This document shows, piece by piece, positions 17,317 to 26,336 of a stretch of DNA of 64,000 nucleotides. The DNA comes from Bacteroidales bacterium. Its GTDB lineage: Bacteria > Bacteroidota > Bacteroidia > Bacteroidales > Tenuifilaceae. Both the position numbers and the translations under genes were made by a program. The stretch covers positions 124,001 through 188,000 of the forward strand of contig JABFRB010000019.1 of NCBI GenBank assembly GCA_013141385.1, given 5' to 3'. The first letter of the stretch is position 1; each line of letters begins with the position of its first letter. The notes beneath the pieces were generated by a model that was given only the letters and a program-made list of their open reading frames with translations, was not told the DNA's origin and searched no databases.

Positions 17317-17630
17317 TATTAAATATATAAGAGGGGTAAAAATCTTAAATGCAGGGATACACTAATCCGAAAAGGACTTTAGGTGTATAGAGGAATGGTT
17401 AAGAGATAAAATCAACAAATCCAACAGGAGAATAAACCTTTGCCGTTACTATGATAGAGTGTAGATGTAATTAAATTGATCATCCGTTGTTTTATTTGTA
17501 CAAATATAATACTTCATTAATGCTGTTTGCAATGATATTAATCAAGCAACCAGATAATACATAGTCGAGTGCTCTATTATTCAAACGTTCCGAGTATATC
17601 ATGTTGTAATACTTTTGATACTATAAAACC
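17317..17630. other. Gene-free interval between activase and sensor kinase genes
   Basis: This 314-bp AT-rich stretch should hold the promoter of the activase/HypD unit (minus strand) and the 3' end region of the sensor kinase gene. I see no ORF, strong hairpin or repeat in it. Confidence 0.5.
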
Positions 17631-20600
17631 TTATGATAAGTACTTATCTAACATCGCAAATAATTTGTCCTGTAGAATTGGTTTAGATATATAATCATCA
17701 CACCCAGATTCAAGGCAAATTTTTTCATCGTTTTCCATTGCATAGGCTGTTTGAGCAATTATTGGAATATCTTTATTAATCTTTTTAATCTCTTGCGTTG
17801 CTTTTAGACCATCCATTACGGGCATTTTAATATCCATTAAAATTAAATCTATGGGATTACTAGTGGATTTCTCGATGGCTTCTTTTCCATTTTCAGCACG
17901 CAATATCCTTACATTTGTTCCTTTTAATAATACTTCAATAAGTCTAAAGTTACTATCCTCATCCTCTGCAACCAGCAATGTTTTTCCAGTCCAGTTATAC
18001 TCCATAAAATTTTTTTGAGTAGATTTAACTCTTTCCTCTTGGCTAACAATTACTTCAATCGGTATTGTAAAAAAGAATGTTGAACCGTGGTTTTTTTCAG
18101 ATTCGACATAGATCTCACCCTCCAACAATTTAGCAATACTATTACATATTGCCAATCCTAATCCAGCACCACGATATAACTTTGTGCCATCATTTTCAAT
18201 TTTAGCAAACCGGGCAAAAATTAACTTTTGCTCTTCTTGGGTTAAACCAATGCCGGTATCTTTAACGTAAAATTTAATGGTTGGCTTTGCTCGGCTACTA
18301 TCGACAAGGTAGCCAAATTCAACATATCCTTTTTCAGTAAATTTTAAAGCATTATCAATAAGATTTGTAATTACTTGCTGTGTGCGAAAAGGATCTGTAT
18401 AAATATAGAAAGATGGCGAATCAACACCAAGGTTCAGTCTCAAATCAATATCGGCATTGGTAATTGATACTTTCTTTTGTAAATAGATTGTACGGAGCTC
18501 TGTTAAAAGTTCATTGATATTGCATTTTTTCTTGTTTACTGTCATTTGTCCTGCTTCAATTTTCGCAATATCAATTATATCATCAATTAGCTGAAGCAGT
18601 GTGTTTCCATTATTTACTATTAAATGAATAATTTCTTCTTTATCCATTTCATTAATATCTTGTGCTTTAAGTAAAGTTGAAAATCCTATTATTGCATTCA
18701 TGGGGGTGCGAATCTCATGCGACATATTTGCTAAAAATGCTGATTTAAGTCGATCTGATTCTTCTGCTTTGTTTTTTGATATCTCCAATTGAGCTGTTCG
18801 TTCATTCACAATTCTCTCAAGATGATTTCTATGGTTCTCAATTTCTTCTTTTTGTGATGTTATCTCTTCATTTTTCTGTATTATTTCATTTTCGGCTTCT
18901 TTCAATTTAGATATGTTAGAATCAATAGCAACAAGTTTTTCAATCCCACCATCCGAATTAAGAATGGGGGTAATTGTTGTTTGGATATAAATTATGCCTC
19001 CCGATTTTGTTTTAGCGGTTGACTCATATTCAACTGAATGTTTGGTATCAATACACTCCTGAATAGCCGCCTTAATTTTGGATACTGAATTAGGTTCAAA
19101 AACATCTGTGATCTGTGATAAATAAATTTCTTCTTTGGTATACCCGTATAGTCGGGTTAACCCATCATTAACCCATAATAGATGACCCTTTTCATCCATT
19201 ATCATAATAGCATTGTCTGTTTCTCGGGCAACAATTGATAACTTTTCCAACTCTTCATTAATCTCCATGAGTATTTCGGATTTCTCCCGAAGTTCTTCAC
19301 TTTGCGCAGCCATTTCCTCTGCTTGCGATTGGATTTCTTCTTTTTGTCGTCGTATCTCTTTTGTACGAGCAAATACAGCCCTTTCAAGTTTAAGTTTTTG
19401 ATAGATTAATATTCGAGAATAAAACCTTATTGAGTAAATGAACAGTCCAATAATTATGAGGCTATAAATTATGTAAGCCCATATCGTTCTAAACCATGGG
19501 GGAAGAACTGTAATTTCAAATTTTGCTGTTGAACTTTCTTTATCAAAAATGTTTAGAGCTTTAACCCTAAAAATGTAATTTCCTTCTTTAATCTTTGTGT
19601 ATTCTTTATATGTTGTAGTAGACCAGTCTGACCAGGAGTCATCAAATCCTTCTAGTTTATAGCTATATCTAGTATCCTCTTCTTTATCGAAAAAAGGTGC
19701 TGCAAAATCAAACCTGATGCTATTAAAGCGGTAATCAACGTTTTTAACTCTTTTGCCATTATTTGTTTCTCCCCAAGAGATAATACTATCTTTACCTGTG
19801 CTTACTTTTCTTATAAAGCAATTAAAATCTAAATCATAATTTTCAATATCTTTTGATGGATCGTATTTGAATAATCCCTCATTTGAACCAATCCAAATAG
19901 CACCATTATCATCTACATGCATTGCTGATATTGACGCCAACTCGGGTAATCGCCGGAAGGGTTTATAGTTCCATGAAAATCCGCCTTCTGTTAAGGGCAC
20001 TAAATACCCAATACCTCCATCTCTTGTATTGGTTGAACTAATATAAATATTGCCATTGGGAGATTCTATAAAATTTTTAACTCCAATTTGCCCATTGCAA
20101 AAGAATCTTCCTAATTCGCAAAAAGGTTCAAATCTATCGTTTGAAGGGTTATAAACATATACTCCCTTTTCTGTTCCAAACACAACTCTTCCATTATAGT
20201 AAAATGGCCTACAGTCCTTTAATCCGGGCAATCCATCTGCCAGCTTATAATACTTAATTTGTTTTGGTTTTAGAATTGACCTATTGTTTACAGATATTCT
20301 TAAAACTCCATTCGTAAATGTGCCCAACCATAAGTCCCCATCTGAATCTTCGATAATACTTCGAATGTCGTCACATACACCCTCCCATTTGCCTTCGTTT
20401 ATCCATTGACCATTTTCATACAGTAGGCTAATAAAATCTGTAAAACCATCGGTACTAAAAATCCTATTCGGATTTTTTTTAGATTGAAAGATATAAAAAG
20501 CGTGAAGGTTTCCTTTGTATATCTGCCTAGCAACATCACCTTGAATTTGATAAATTCCTGTTTGTGTTCCCGCTAGCAGCATTTCATTAAACCGCTCACT

Positions 20601-21824
20601 CTTATTCTTTAGGAGATTTTCATCATTTGGAATTTTGAAATGAGCTAACTCCCAGTTCTGACCTGTAGGTATGTTTTTAACAATTAACAACTCTGAACTT
20701 TTCGACTCGTCTTGTTCTGAATATATTGTTGGAGGTAATAAAAAGTAAATGTATTGATTTGTGGCAACATATAGGGTTTTATTAAATCGAGTTATATCAT
20801 AAATATTCCCTTTAAGTCCATTGCTTTTATCCCAATATGAAATATCAAGACTTTGTTCAATTTTTGATATCCCCTGACTTAATGTTAACCATATATTTTT
20901 ACTATAATCGGTTGTATTTCCAATAATTAGATCGTTCAGTAATCCCTTTTTCTCATTATACCATTGTAAAAGGTCTCCTTTAGGGCTTATCAATAACGCT
21001 CCCTTTCCCATTGAACATAAAAGATAATTTTCGCCAACTTTCTCCGCAGCATAAATATTATTACCTTGAATGAATTGATTGGGTGCTTCAAATGGCATCA
21101 ATGAATTTTTGCTTTTGCCATATAAGTCAAGCAAATACAACCCTTTAGTTCGTGTTGAAATTAAAACTCTTGAACTATCAAATGGTAGTGCTGAAAGAAA
21201 ACTATTTTCAATAAAAAATTTAGATTCTGGAATAGGAATCAAGGCCTTATCCGTGACTTTAACAATTCCCATTAATGAATGCAGAACATAATACTCATCA
21301 TTAAAAACAAATGGAACATAAAAACTGCATCCCGCTTCGGGCTTAATCGTTTTAATTGTATTTGAAGCTTTCGAATACCGAAAAATACTCTTTTCAGTAA
21401 AGAAATAAATATCACTTCCCACCAAATTGGCATTCCATACACTTCCAATTTTCAAGGTTGAATCACCTAATAAATTTAAAAGACTTCTATATACTGTTTT
21501 ACCATTATTGTCAGAATATAGGTAACCAAAATCATCAATAGTTGTAAGATAAACCCTCCCGTCTTTGTCCTTCACCAGACTATATACTTCCGTTTTTTTT
21601 AGATTTGGAATTCCCCTCCAGGTTGTCCCATCGAATTCGAGTACACCATAATCGGTAACACCAAAATACATAAAACCCCTATTATCCTGTATGGCACTAA
21701 AAATTTGTGGTGAAAAATTATATTCTTTAGGAAGATAATTACGAATTATCGGAAATCCTTTTTCTTGAGCCAATCCAGTTGTTAGCTGGAACAAAATTAA
21801 TATCGAGTAAAAGATATATCTCAT
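17631..21824 (-). CDS. Hybrid two-component sensor kinase with Reg_prop/Y_Y_Y sensor
   Basis: This 1,397-residue protein starts with a signal peptide (LTTGLAQ, about residues 1-19). A beta-propeller sensor of Reg_prop repeats covers about 30-700, then a Y_Y_Y domain (YKLEGFDDSWSDW, about 700-770), one membrane helix (about 778-800), a coiled coil, a PAS domain (about 865-985), a second coil, HisKA with SHEIRTPMNAIIGFS (His about 1034), HATPase_c (DNALKFTEKG, DTGIGL, GAGLGLAI) and a receiver domain with phospho-Asp in LILMDIKMPVMDG (about 1325). Classical Bacteroides hybrid systems end in an AraC-type DNA-binding domain; this one ends after the receiver, so it must signal to a separate protein. 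It stands alone, so the ligand is unknown. Confidence 0.93.
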   Translation of the reverse strand: MRYIFYSILILFQLTTGLAQEKGFPIIRNYLPKEYNFSPQIFSAIQDNRGFMYFGVTDYGVLEFDGTTWRGIPNLKKTEVYSLVKDKDGRVYLTTIDDFGYLYSDNNGKTVYRSLLNLLGDSTLKIGSVWNANLVGSDIYFFTEKSIFRYSKASNTIKTIKPEAGCSFYVPFVFNDEYYVLHSLMGIVKVTDKALIPIPESKFFIENSFLSALPFDSSRVLISTRTKGLYLLDLYGKSKNSLMPFEAPNQFIQGNNIYAAEKVGENYLLCSMGKGALLISPKGDLLQWYNEKKGLLNDLIIGNTTDYSKNIWLTLSQGISKIEQSLDISYWDKSNGLKGNIYDITRFNKTLYVATNQYIYFLLPPTIYSEQDESKSSELLIVKNIPTGQNWELAHFKIPNDENLLKNKSERFNEMLLAGTQTGIYQIQGDVARQIYKGNLHAFYIFQSKKNPNRIFSTDGFTDFISLLYENGQWINEGKWEGVCDDIRSIIEDSDGDLWLGTFTNGVLRISVNNRSILKPKQIKYYKLADGLPGLKDCRPFYYNGRVVFGTEKGVYVYNPSNDRFEPFCELGRFFCNGQIGVKNFIESPNGNIYISSTNTRDGGIGYLVPLTEGGFSWNYKPFRRLPELASISAMHVDDNGAIWIGSNEGLFKYDPSKDIENYDLDFNCFIRKVSTGKDSIISWGETNNGKRVKNVDYRFNSIRFDFAAPFFDKEEDTRYSYKLEGFDDSWSDWSTTTYKEYTKIKEGNYIFRVKALNIFDKESSTAKFEITVLPPWFRTIWAYIIYSLIIIGLFIYSIRFYSRILIYQKLKLERAVFARTKEIRRQKEEIQSQAEEMAAQSEELREKSEILMEINEELEKLSIVARETDNAIMIMDEKGHLLWVNDGLTRLYGYTKEEIYLSQITDVFEPNSVSKIKAAIQECIDTKHSVEYESTAKTKSGGIIYIQTTITPILNSDGGIEKLVAIDSNISKLKEAENEIIQKNEEITSQKEEIENHRNHLERIVNERTAQLEISKNKAEESDRLKSAFLANMSHEIRTPMNAIIGFSTLLKAQDINEMDKEEIIHLIVNNGNTLLQLIDDIIDIAKIEAGQMTVNKKKCNINELLTELRTIYLQKKVSITNADIDLRLNLGVDSPSFYIYTDPFRTQQVITNLIDNALKFTEKGYVEFGYLVDSSRAKPTIKFYVKDTGIGLTQEEQKLIFARFAKIENDGTKLYRGAGLGLAICNSIAKLLEGEIYVESEKNHGSTFFFTIPIEVIVSQEERVKSTQKNFMEYNWTGKTLLVAEDEDSNFRLIEVLLKGTNVRILRAENGKEAIEKSTSNPIDLILMDIKMPVMDGLKATQEIKKINKDIPIIAQTAYAMENDEKICLESGCDDYISKPILQDKLFAMLDKYLS

Positions 21825-21900
21825 CTGTTTAAATTAAACTAACTATTTGTTTTACAACAGCAATTCTATTCAGTATAAACGAAGATTTGTTGTTACCTAT

Positions 21901-21984
21901 GATGAACCCCAAAGGACTCAGCGAAGCTAAATGTCCATAATTTAATTATTCCTTTTGGTGTGCTTTTGCTCATGGACATTCCAT
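21901..21984. repeat. Hairpin element A (TGAACCCC family)
   Basis: The start TGAACCCC, a mini-hairpin AGC-GAA-GCT (21920-21928) and a 9-bp stem AATGTCCAT (21930-21938) / ATGGACATT (21972-21980) occur in the same order as at 24207-24292, with different stem bases. The rest of the 455-bp gap 21825-22279 holds a perfect 20-bp palindrome at 22233-22252 (CTTTAGTATT and its complement), probably a terminator end for lysO, and otherwise nothing I recognise. Confidence 0.6.
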
Positions 21985-22232
21985 AGTACTATCAACCTTT
22001 TCGTAACCCTCTATGTCCAATTTATACAAAAAAAACAATCCTTTATGCTAAAATTTATCAAAAGCCACTCATTTATATACAATTATTAATTAGAATTTGT
22101 TTCATTATAAAGGTTTATTCGTCAATATAAATATTTTCGAGTGTACAACTCCCTATTTTATTGAGATTATGACATGGCAAATAATTCTGCAATAATTTGA
22201 TTAGTAGAATAAGTGAATCCTTGTATAAGCAA

Positions 22233-22252
22233 CTTTAGTATTAATACTAAAG
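22233..22252. terminator. Perfect 20-bp palindrome downstream of lysO
   Basis: CTTTAGTATT is directly followed by its complement AATACTAAAG, 28 bp beyond the stop of the second lysO half. A hairpin without a proper loop or long T-run is a weak terminator; a protein-binding palindrome is the alternative. Confidence 0.35.
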
Positions 22253-22279
22253 AAAAGGAACTACCTCAACTAAAAGAAC

Positions 22280-22882
22280 TTAAAGTGCTAGTAACAGAGA
22301 TACTATAAATGGAACTAAAATAGTGAGCACAATCCCATGAAAAAGTGAAATTATTGCATATTCCTTCCCCGATACTGTTGTTATAATAGGAAGTGTAGTA
22401 TCCATACTTGTTGCACCGCCAGAGCAGATGGGTGCTATTTTTCCAAAAAAAGTTACCATTATTGGGGCTAGTAAAAGTGTCATAATCTCCCGCATTACAT
22501 TTGATAACAATGCAACCACGCCAATTGTTTTGCTGTACGTTTCGGTTATTATTATACTCGACAAACTATAATAGCCATACCCGGCACCAACTGCTTGAAC
22601 TTCTTTAAATGATAATCCGGGTAATATTAAAAAGATCAATGAAATCCCCAGTGCCGTTCCAACAATGGTTGTAAGAGGGATCAATATTATTTTAAGGTTA
22701 AAACTTTTAAGAACTTCAAATGCTTTTGAGTCCGCACCTATACCGATACCAACTAAAAACATCAGAAAATATAACGTATAACTGCTGTAATCGTTTTTAA
22801 TTAAAAAATCGGGTAGAGCATTAGAATAACCTAACAATAGACCAACAGAAAAAAAACACAAAATAGTAAGACTTCCCCTCAT
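22280..22882 (-). CDS. LysO-family lysine exporter, C-terminal half
   Basis: This 200-residue membrane protein corresponds to the larger C-terminal part of the LysO (YbjE, DUF340) exporter, with about five to six helices. Family motifs visible are FLVGIGIG near the start, AVGAGYGYYSLSSI and ICSGGATSMDTTLP, which holds conserved polar residues of the transport path. The start codon overlaps the stop of the N-terminal half by one base (TAATG), so the two halves are translationally coupled and would assemble in the membrane. Split LysO is found in other Bacteroidota, so this is a real gene arrangement rather than a sequencing error. Export of L-lysine or toxic analogues is the expected role. Confidence 0.85.
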   Translation of the reverse strand: MRGSLTILCFFSVGLLLGYSNALPDFLIKNDYSSYTLYFLMFLVGIGIGADSKAFEVLKSFNLKIILIPLTTIVGTALGISLIFLILPGLSFKEVQAVGAGYGYYSLSSIIITETYSKTIGVVALLSNVMREIMTLLLAPIMVTFFGKIAPICSGGATSMDTTLPIITTVSGKEYAIISLFHGIVLTILVPFIVSLLLAL

Positions 22883-23160
22883 TACCTTTCCTTGCTTTTA
22901 AAGAATTTAGTGTAAGTAAACCAAGCCAACAGAATACTGCCAACTACACCTCCAGAAGAAATTGCAAGAGCTTTTAATCCAAGCGTGGGTAAACTTTTCA
23001 TAATCGTCTCATTGGTTCCAATACTAACTCCAAGCACAAAAAGTAAAAGGTAGATTGCCCACATAGTAAGCCTATTATTTATTTTAATAAGCATTGCTTT
23101 ATGCCTTAAAAAATATCCAAGGATAATCCCCACAGTCATTATCGCAACAACTACTAACAT
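22882..23160 (-). CDS. LysO-family lysine exporter, N-terminal half
   Basis: This 92-residue protein has about three membrane helices and matches the N-terminal part of LysO, including the motif LLFVLGVSIGTNETIMKSL, which is echoed in the second half as FLVGIGIGADSKAF; this shows the internal repeat of the family. The gene overlaps the downstream half by one base. Both halves together give about 292 residues, close to a single-chain LysO. A lone half is unlikely to transport by itself. Confidence 0.85.
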   Translation of the reverse strand: MLVVVAIMTVGIILGYFLRHKAMLIKINNRLTMWAIYLLLFVLGVSIGTNETIMKSLPTLGLKALAISSGGVVGSILLAWFTYTKFFKSKER

Positions 23161-23233
23161 AATAATTCTACCGTTTTATCTTTTTCTGCATGAAACTCCA
23201 GAGGGTTTCTATTGTCTTACTCCTAAATATATT

Positions 23234-24136
23234 TCACCAAAGAGGTGATGGATATTTCCTTTCACTCACAAGTTCTTTTAAACGACTCATAACCATTTGT
23301 TTGTCGCCAGGATATGTTACTCCAAACCATTCAGCCTTTGTTGGAAGAACTTCGCAGGTTGCTTTTTTATCAACAATTAGATTATTAACCGCAGTTGGTA
23401 TATAAAACTCAGCTTTAGCATTTGTAATAGCACCCGAAAAAAATCCGCTCATCATATTTTCAATATGATTAAAGAAATCGGGAGTAAATCCCCAAAAGTT
23501 CATCGATACAGAAAGATTCTCATTAATCTCTACATTATTACCCTGTTCATTGCGAAAGCAAACTTTTCCGTTTATTCGTTCAATTTGTGTATGCTCAACT
23601 ACCGTTTGAAGCATTGCTTTTTGATCGGTTGTACACACTCCCCTCGAAACAGAACCCTGCTCCGATAGCGTATTCCCTAATCTGTAACCAACCATAAAAT
23701 AGCTGCCCTTTGCAAGGTTCGGGTTAGAAAGTGCTTTGGCAAGTACCTGGAATGAATCTGCTCCATAAAAATCATCGGCATTAATTGCAGCAAATGGTTC
23801 ATTTACAACATTTCGAGCAACCCAAACTGCGTGAGCAGTACCCCATGGCTTAGTACGCTCGGCGGGGCAATTAAATCCCTTCGGGAGCATATCCAACTCT
23901 TGAAATACAACTTCAAAAGGTATTTTGCCAGTAAATCGTTTCCCGAAAACATCCATAAAATCCTTCTCGATATCTTTCCTGATTACAAAAACCACCTTTC
24001 CAAATCCGGCTCTCATGGCATCAAAAACCGAATAATCGATAATAGTTTCACCATTAGGACCAAGAGCATCTACTTGTTTTAGGCTACCATATCTACTCCC
24101 CATACCAGCAGCAAGAATAATAAGAGTTGGTTTCAT
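23234..24136 (-). CDS. Sugar nucleotidyltransferase-like protein
   Basis: This 300-residue protein starts with the nucleotidyltransferase signature LAAGMGSRYGSLKQ and has the metal-binding aspartates in INADDFYG (about residues 118-125), so it should transfer NMP to a sugar phosphate. The best family is the NTP_transferase group of RmlA/GlmU-N type, but the sugar cannot be told. Such proteins in Bacteroidota often accompany a sugar kinase; none is adjacent here. It lies between lysO and an intergenic hairpin element, apparently alone. Confidence 0.85.
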   Translation of the reverse strand: MKPTLIILAAGMGSRYGSLKQVDALGPNGETIIDYSVFDAMRAGFGKVVFVIRKDIEKDFMDVFGKRFTGKIPFEVVFQELDMLPKGFNCPAERTKPWGTAHAVWVARNVVNEPFAAINADDFYGADSFQVLAKALSNPNLAKGSYFMVGYRLGNTLSEQGSVSRGVCTTDQKAMLQTVVEHTQIERINGKVCFRNEQGNNVEINENLSVSMNFWGFTPDFFNHIENMMSGFFSGAITNAKAEFYIPTAVNNLIVDKKATCEVLPTKAEWFGVTYPGDKQMVMSRLKELVSERKYPSPLW

Positions 24137-24206
24137 TCGTACAAAATATTTAGTAAGTTAAATGTTAGTAAGTTACAATCTCGATTTTAACAAACACTAT
24201 CGAGCG

Positions 24207-24292
24207 AATGAACCCCGTAGGGCTCGCCGAAGGCAAACACCCATGTTATGTTCATTGGTATTTGTGTTAATACACATTGTGGGTGTTTCATT
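24207..24292. repeat. Hairpin element B (TGAACCCC family)
   Basis: This copy shares its layout with the element at 21901-21984: TGAACCCC, mini-hairpin GCC-GAA-GGC (24225-24233 region), then a 9-bp stem AAACACCCA (24235-24243) / TGGGTGTTT (24280-24288). It is closed by AATGAA/TTCATT at its edges. Stem bases differ between the two copies but pairing is kept. Confidence 0.6.
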
Positions 24293-24413
24293 TTAATATT
24301 CAATTAATTTATATTTCATTTATTTTCAGGCAAATGATAATTTATACCTTTTGCGAAAAAGTCGCAAAAGATAAGAATAATTTAGAATCCTATAAAATGA
24401 AATGATTCTTTAC

Positions 24414-25133
24414 TCAATTCTCCTCCCCGCTAATCACGTCAATATATGTTGTTTCACCAATTGCAGGTTCATTGGAGGCTCTTGATCTGATCATTACGCA
24501 TTTTTTGCCTTTCTTGTAACAGCTAACCATTTCTGAAAGCCTAGATGTATCGACTTGAAAACCCTGAATCACTAAATATTTTGATATTTGGTTTGCTACT
24601 TCTATCATTTCTGTTAAGCCATCGTACTTTAGCGTAACTTCTGTGGTTATTTTACTCCACTTAACAGATGAAGTAGTCCAGTCTTCGACAAATGGTTCCT
24701 TTTCTGAAAATACTACGTTAACACTATTTTTTATTTGATCAAGAATTTCGACATCACTTATGTCTGTCGCAGGAGTTTTTCCATCACCAGAACTAATGTC
24801 TCTAATATATTTCTCATCTCCATTATTAAAAATTAATGTGTCTCCAATAAAGTTAACCTTTAATTTAGTTGATGTTCCATCATCAAAATTGATAGTTAAT
24901 TCATCCCCCTCAATAGTCCATGTGCCTGATGCGGCTAAGCGATCGTAAGTAAATGCTGAATAAACAAACTCACTATCTACTTTTTCGAGTTGAATATTTT
25001 CATTTTCTCCAATAACCGTTTTCCAATAACCCATTACCTGTTCTGGGCTAATTGTGTTCTTTTTCCCATTGCATGAGCTTATTAGAATAACCCCCAGAGC
25101 TATTATGATAAATTTTAATGCCGAGATTTTCAT
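24414..25133 (-). CDS. Hypothetical lipoprotein with lipocalin-like N-terminal domain
   Basis: The protein (239 residues from the ATG at 25133) has a lipoprotein signal ending ILISSC. I chose this start because the longer reading frame to 25211 runs into the hairpin terminator of the upstream gene. Residues of about 30-110 resemble small lipocalin-like domains of Bacteroidota lipoproteins (MGYWKTV, then GTWTIEGDELTINFDDG). The C-terminal part (about 130-239) has no family I know; it contains SCYKKGKKCVMIRSR. The function is unknown. Confidence 0.75.
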   Translation of the reverse strand: MKISALKFIIIALGVILISSCNGKKNTISPEQVMGYWKTVIGENENIQLEKVDSEFVYSAFTYDRLAASGTWTIEGDELTINFDDGTSTKLKVNFIGDTLIFNNGDEKYIRDISSGDGKTPATDISDVEILDQIKNSVNVVFSEKEPFVEDWTTSSVKWSKITTEVTLKYDGLTEMIEVANQISKYLVIQGFQVDTSRLSEMVSCYKKGKKCVMIRSRASNEPAIGETTYIDVISGEEN

Positions 25134-25202
25134 TTCAATATTTTTTATTGAATAAAAATAAGTCAAAATAATGACTTTTAAAATATTCCTGTTAATTAAT
25201 GA

Positions 25203-25236
25203 AAAAGCCATTGTTTAAACTTATAACAATGGCTTA
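25203..25236 (-). terminator. Rho-independent terminator after the Yip1 gene
   Basis: The stem AAGCCATTGTT (25205-25215) pairs with AACAATGGCTT (25225-25235), 11 bp perfect. On the minus strand it is followed by TTTTC. It lies 20 bp after the stop of the gene at 25256-25840. Confidence 0.85.
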
Positions 25237-25255
25237 AATCAAAATATTTTTATAA

Positions 25256-25840
25256 TTATTGCATCACTGGAATAGTGCCGTAATTTCTACCTATTAGAAT
25301 TCCTGCTAAAACAGTAGCAAGGATTGCATAAATTGCTATTACCACTAACAGACTTACAACAAAATAGGAGGTTACCTTATCATCAGGGGTTTTCATCATC
25401 GGCTTAATGCCTATATAAAGTAAATAAAGCCCATAAATTCCAACTATAGCAAAAATGCCTAAAGCAGGAATTGCCTGGAAAGCACCCGCTAACATAACCG
25501 GTGTATATGAGTAAATAACAAGTTGCATCGCCTTACGGAGATCTTTGGTGGAGCCAAAGTTAGGTGCAAGAGCATCAATAATGTACGCAGAAATACATAC
25601 ACCAAGGAAAGTCGAAACGAATGTAATTATTGCTTGTTTAATACCCCAACTTAGTGATGGGCCAAAGATACTTACACCTATTACACCATAACCAATAAAG
25701 GCAGCAATAGCTGGGATCAATGCTAGTGGAATCAAATAAGTAACAATTAATGATATAGTTGATGTTGTTTCCTGCTCAACAACCGTCCACTCATCCTTAG
25801 GCTTAAGGATAATGCCTTTAACTCGTTCAACAATATTCAT
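25256..25840 (-). CDS. Yip1 family membrane protein
   Basis: This 194-residue protein has about five membrane helices and begins with MNIVERVKGIILKPKDEWTVVE, the pattern that opens many bacterial Yip1 domain proteins (a short amphipathic segment ending in W-x-x-I/V). Later polar positions such as YSYTPVMLAG also fit. The function of bacterial Yip1 proteins is unknown. It has its own terminator and is followed on the minus strand by the lipoprotein gene. Confidence 0.82.
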   Translation of the reverse strand: MNIVERVKGIILKPKDEWTVVEQETTSTISLIVTYLIPLALIPAIAAFIGYGVIGVSIFGPSLSWGIKQAIITFVSTFLGVCISAYIIDALAPNFGSTKDLRKAMQLVIYSYTPVMLAGAFQAIPALGIFAIVGIYGLYLLYIGIKPMMKTPDDKVTSYFVVSLLVVIAIYAILATVLAGILIGRNYGTIPVMQ

Positions 25841-25921
25841 GATTTCAAATTTTAGGGTTTAGAATTAAAGTATAAATTTAAAAAGTATTATGAATGGGTA
25901 CAATATATTAATAGTTTTTGT

Positions 25922-26275
25922 GACTCACAAAGAAAACAGATATTGTGTTGAATTATAGCTCTTCCTGACTTCTGACGTTTAGTGCGGTAGCAAACTCCCC
26001 GATTTTTCGTATTAGAGGATTAAAGTTCCTGAGAATTGCATAATTAGTCAAAAAAAGAATATGTTTTCTTTTTGGGTTCTCAAATAATTAAAATCAAATT
26101 GAGTGAGACTAAGCGAGAAAAATAGAAAATGAGCGTTAGTGCGGTAAAACACAAAATTCACAATTTTAATTGACCAATAACCAAATACATAAAAAACACT
26201 AACACGCTAAATTTCAAAAGCGTCAGAAGTCAGGACTCACAAAGAAAACAGATATTGTGTTGAATTATAACTCTT
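25922..26275. repeat. 270-bp insertion with 14-bp inverted ends between 42-bp direct repeats
   Basis: A 42-bp sequence beginning GACTCACAAAG occurs at 25922-25963 and again at 26234-26275 with one mismatch. Between them lies a 270-bp segment whose ends are CCTGACTTCTGACG (25964-25977) and CGTCAGAAGTCAGG (26221-26234), perfect 14-bp inverted repeats. The segment also holds TTAGTGCGGTA twice (about 25979 and 26135) and has no ORF. A 42-bp target duplication is far too long for a normal transposon, so duplication by recombination is as likely as transposition. It occupies most of the gap 25841-26336. Confidence 0.75.
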
Positions 26276-26285
26276 TTAAAAAAAG

Positions 26286-26317
26286 TTGCCCCCAGTAATT
26301 CCTAAATTGTATATTTG
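26286..26317 (+). promoter_or_regulatory. Bacteroidota-type promoter of the UpxY-like gene
   Basis: TTG at 26286-26288, a 21-bp spacer and TATATTTG at 26310-26317 match the TTTG / TAnnTTTG consensus. It lies 20 bp before the chosen ATG (26337) and excludes an upstream in-frame start. Confidence 0.7.
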
Positions 26318-26336
26318 CCACAGAAATACTGAAAGA

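Noticed and set aside
17631-21824. Classical Bacteroides hybrid regulator with its own DNA-binding domain.
   Set aside because: The sequence ends directly after the receiver domain; no AraC-type helix-turn-helix is present.
22280-23160. Frameshifted lysO pseudogene.
   Set aside because: The halves overlap cleanly as TAATG with a proper start codon, and split LysO occurs in other Bacteroidota, so two genuine genes are more likely.
25922-26275. CRISPR repeat-spacer unit.
   Set aside because: Only two repeats, 270 bp apart, with inverted ends in between and no cas gene; this does not fit an array.
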